Shown here: positions 4,891-5,540 of the stretch, one piece after another
Position numbering within the stretch: position 1 is the first letter of the stretch
Layout of the letters: every line of letters begins with the position of its first letter
From: Methanobacteriota archaeon
GTDB lineage: Archaea; Methanobacteriota; Methanobacteria; Methanobacteriales; Methanobacteriaceae
Assembly (NCBI GenBank): GCA_023440975.1
Contig: JAEZRD010000073.1
Span: 1-5,540 of the forward strand
DNA: 5,540 nucleotides
Direction: 5' to 3'
Program-made: the position numbers and the translations under genes
The notes under the pieces: model-generated
What the model was told of the DNA's origin: nothing
The model's input: only the letters and a program-made list of their open reading frames with translations
Database searches by the model: none

Positions 4891-4926
4891 TTAATATAAA
4901 ATTAAAACAAAACAATTTTATATTAA
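4891..4926. repeat. Perfect 13-bp inverted repeat upstream of the sensor promoter
   Basis: TTAATATAAAATT (4891-4903) and AATTTTATATTAA (4914-4926) are exact reverse complements around a 10-base spacer that is itself AAAAC twice. The right arm ends four bases before the box A at 4931, in the place expected of an operator or activator site overlapping the TFB-recognition region. Because it lies upstream of the predicted start site, it is unlikely to act as an RNA hairpin of the sensor transcript. Confidence 0.6.
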
Positions 4927-4930
4927 TAAG

Positions 4931-4975
4931 TTTATATAATTATTTAAAAATTTATTAAATGATTTTGTAATGGAG
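4931..4975 (+). promoter_or_regulatory. Box A and ribosome-binding site of the membrane-sensor gene
   Basis: A consensus TTTATATA (4931-4938) predicts initiation near 4958-4962. GGAG at 4972-4975 lies ten bases before the TTG at 4986, giving a leader of about 25 bases. GGAG fixes the unusual TTG start, since an in-frame TAA at 4968-4970 excludes longer forms and no ATG exists nearby in frame. Confidence 0.65.
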
Positions 4976-4985
4976 TTTAATTAAA

Positions 4986-5540
4986 TTGCAAATATTTGAA
5001 CTAAATTTATTTGGAATTATACTTTTAATAGTAAGTATCCTATGTTTGGGATTAGCTTATTATGCATATAATAAAAGACATGAAAAAGTCTATCATTATG
5101 TACTCTTATTTTCAATATTATGTTTCATTGACTTTTTCTTACAATCATTTGAGAGCTTATTCAATGTCTTCCAAATAGAATTGTATTGTGGTCAGTTATG
5201 TGCTATAGGATTTATTTTCATACCTGTAGTATGGTCCCTTTTATGTTACACATTCACACATGATGGTAAAGACTTAAAAAGAGTATATAAAATTTTACTT
5301 TTAATTATACCCGTGTTTTGTCTTTTTGGTGCATTAACCAATCCTTGGACGGGATTATATTACAGTAGCATTACAAATGTGCCTAATTTTATAACTTATC
5401 AATTAGCATATAATAGTAATTGGATAAGTCATTTGAATAATTTTTATGAATTTTTCCTTTTGACTATGGTTGTTTTAATGTTATTTAAAGAAGTGCTCTT
5501 TGGAAAGAAGATTTATAAGAAGAATATTGTAATGTTACTT
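4986..5540 (+). CDS. Membrane sensor, N-terminal 7TM histidine-kinase-type domain, truncated by window edge
   Basis: An open frame of 185 codons runs from TTG at 4986 to the right edge. The protein (MQIFELNLFGIILLIVSILC...) shows hydrophobic segments at about residues 8-28, 36-53, 68-89, 99-118 and 151-168, with a sixth beginning near 178. The pattern and the motif GFIFIPVVWSLLCYTFT followed by LTNPWTGLYY (117-126) match the N-terminal 7TM sensing region of histidine kinases (HisKA_7TM type), usually followed by PAS and kinase domains; those would lie beyond the window. The same module also precedes diguanylate cyclases in bacteria, but a histidine kinase is the likelier output in a methanogen. 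The signal is unknown. It is divergent from the Cys-rich unit and has its own box A, with a perfect inverted repeat next to it. The start is TTG rather than ATG, supported by GGAG ten bases upstream. Confidence 0.8.
   Translation, partial: MQIFELNLFGIILLIVSILCLGLAYYAYNKRHEKVYHYVLLFSILCFIDFFLQSFESLFNVFQIELYCGQLCAIGFIFIPVVWSLLCYTFTHDGKDLKRVYKILLLIIPVFCLFGALTNPWTGLYYSSITNVPNFITYQLAYNSNWISHLNNFYEFFLLTMVVLMLFKEVLFGKKIYKKNIVMLL

Overview
The window is very A/T-rich and looks archaeal. Several start regions carry TTTATATA-type box A promoters with purine-rich Shine-Dalgarno sites, and gene ends are followed by oligo-T tracts. Base composition, the Asn/Thr/Ser-rich anchored surface protein and the Fe-dependent alcohol dehydrogenase suggest a gut methanogen of the Methanobacteriaceae, most likely Methanosphaera or a relative. 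This is inference from sequence character, not a database match.

All but one of the genes are on the minus strand and read right to left. From the left edge: (1) a 3'-truncated iron-containing alcohol dehydrogenase (1-875); (2) 26 bases upstream of it, a full-length XRE-HTH plus ImmA/IrrE-type regulator (902-2020) whose HExxH zinc motif has decayed to NELTH; (3) a 235-base A/T-rich spacer with oligo-T terminator tracts and an inverted repeat; (4) a 210-residue membrane protein built from two near-identical halves (2256-2888), preceded by a spacer with a good box A; (5) a two-gene unit encoding a two-TM small membrane protein (3446-3679) and a membrane-anchored Ser/Gly-rich protein with N-glycosylation sequons (3084-3440); (6) a tightly packed three-gene unit (4741 to 3760) encoding a DGC-type putative zinc-binding protein, an unrecognised protein ending in a Cys-Cys pair, and a small zinc-ribbon protein; (7) a 244-base divergent intergenic region with a perfect 13-bp inverted repeat directly upstream of a box A; (8) on the plus strand, the start of a membrane sensor with an N-terminal 7TM histidine-kinase-type domain (4986 to the right edge), which begins at TTG.

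The units may work as follows. The XRE/ImmA-like protein may control the alcohol dehydrogenase made from the same transcript. The three Cys-rich genes look like one metal or redox function, divergently arranged with a membrane sensor that could report on a related signal. The middle genes are cell-envelope proteins of unknown role. There is no evidence in the window of tRNA or rRNA genes, CRISPR arrays, insertion sequences or phage structural genes. The least explained elements are the duplicated membrane protein, the Cys-rich three-gene unit and the palindrome in the divergent promoter region.
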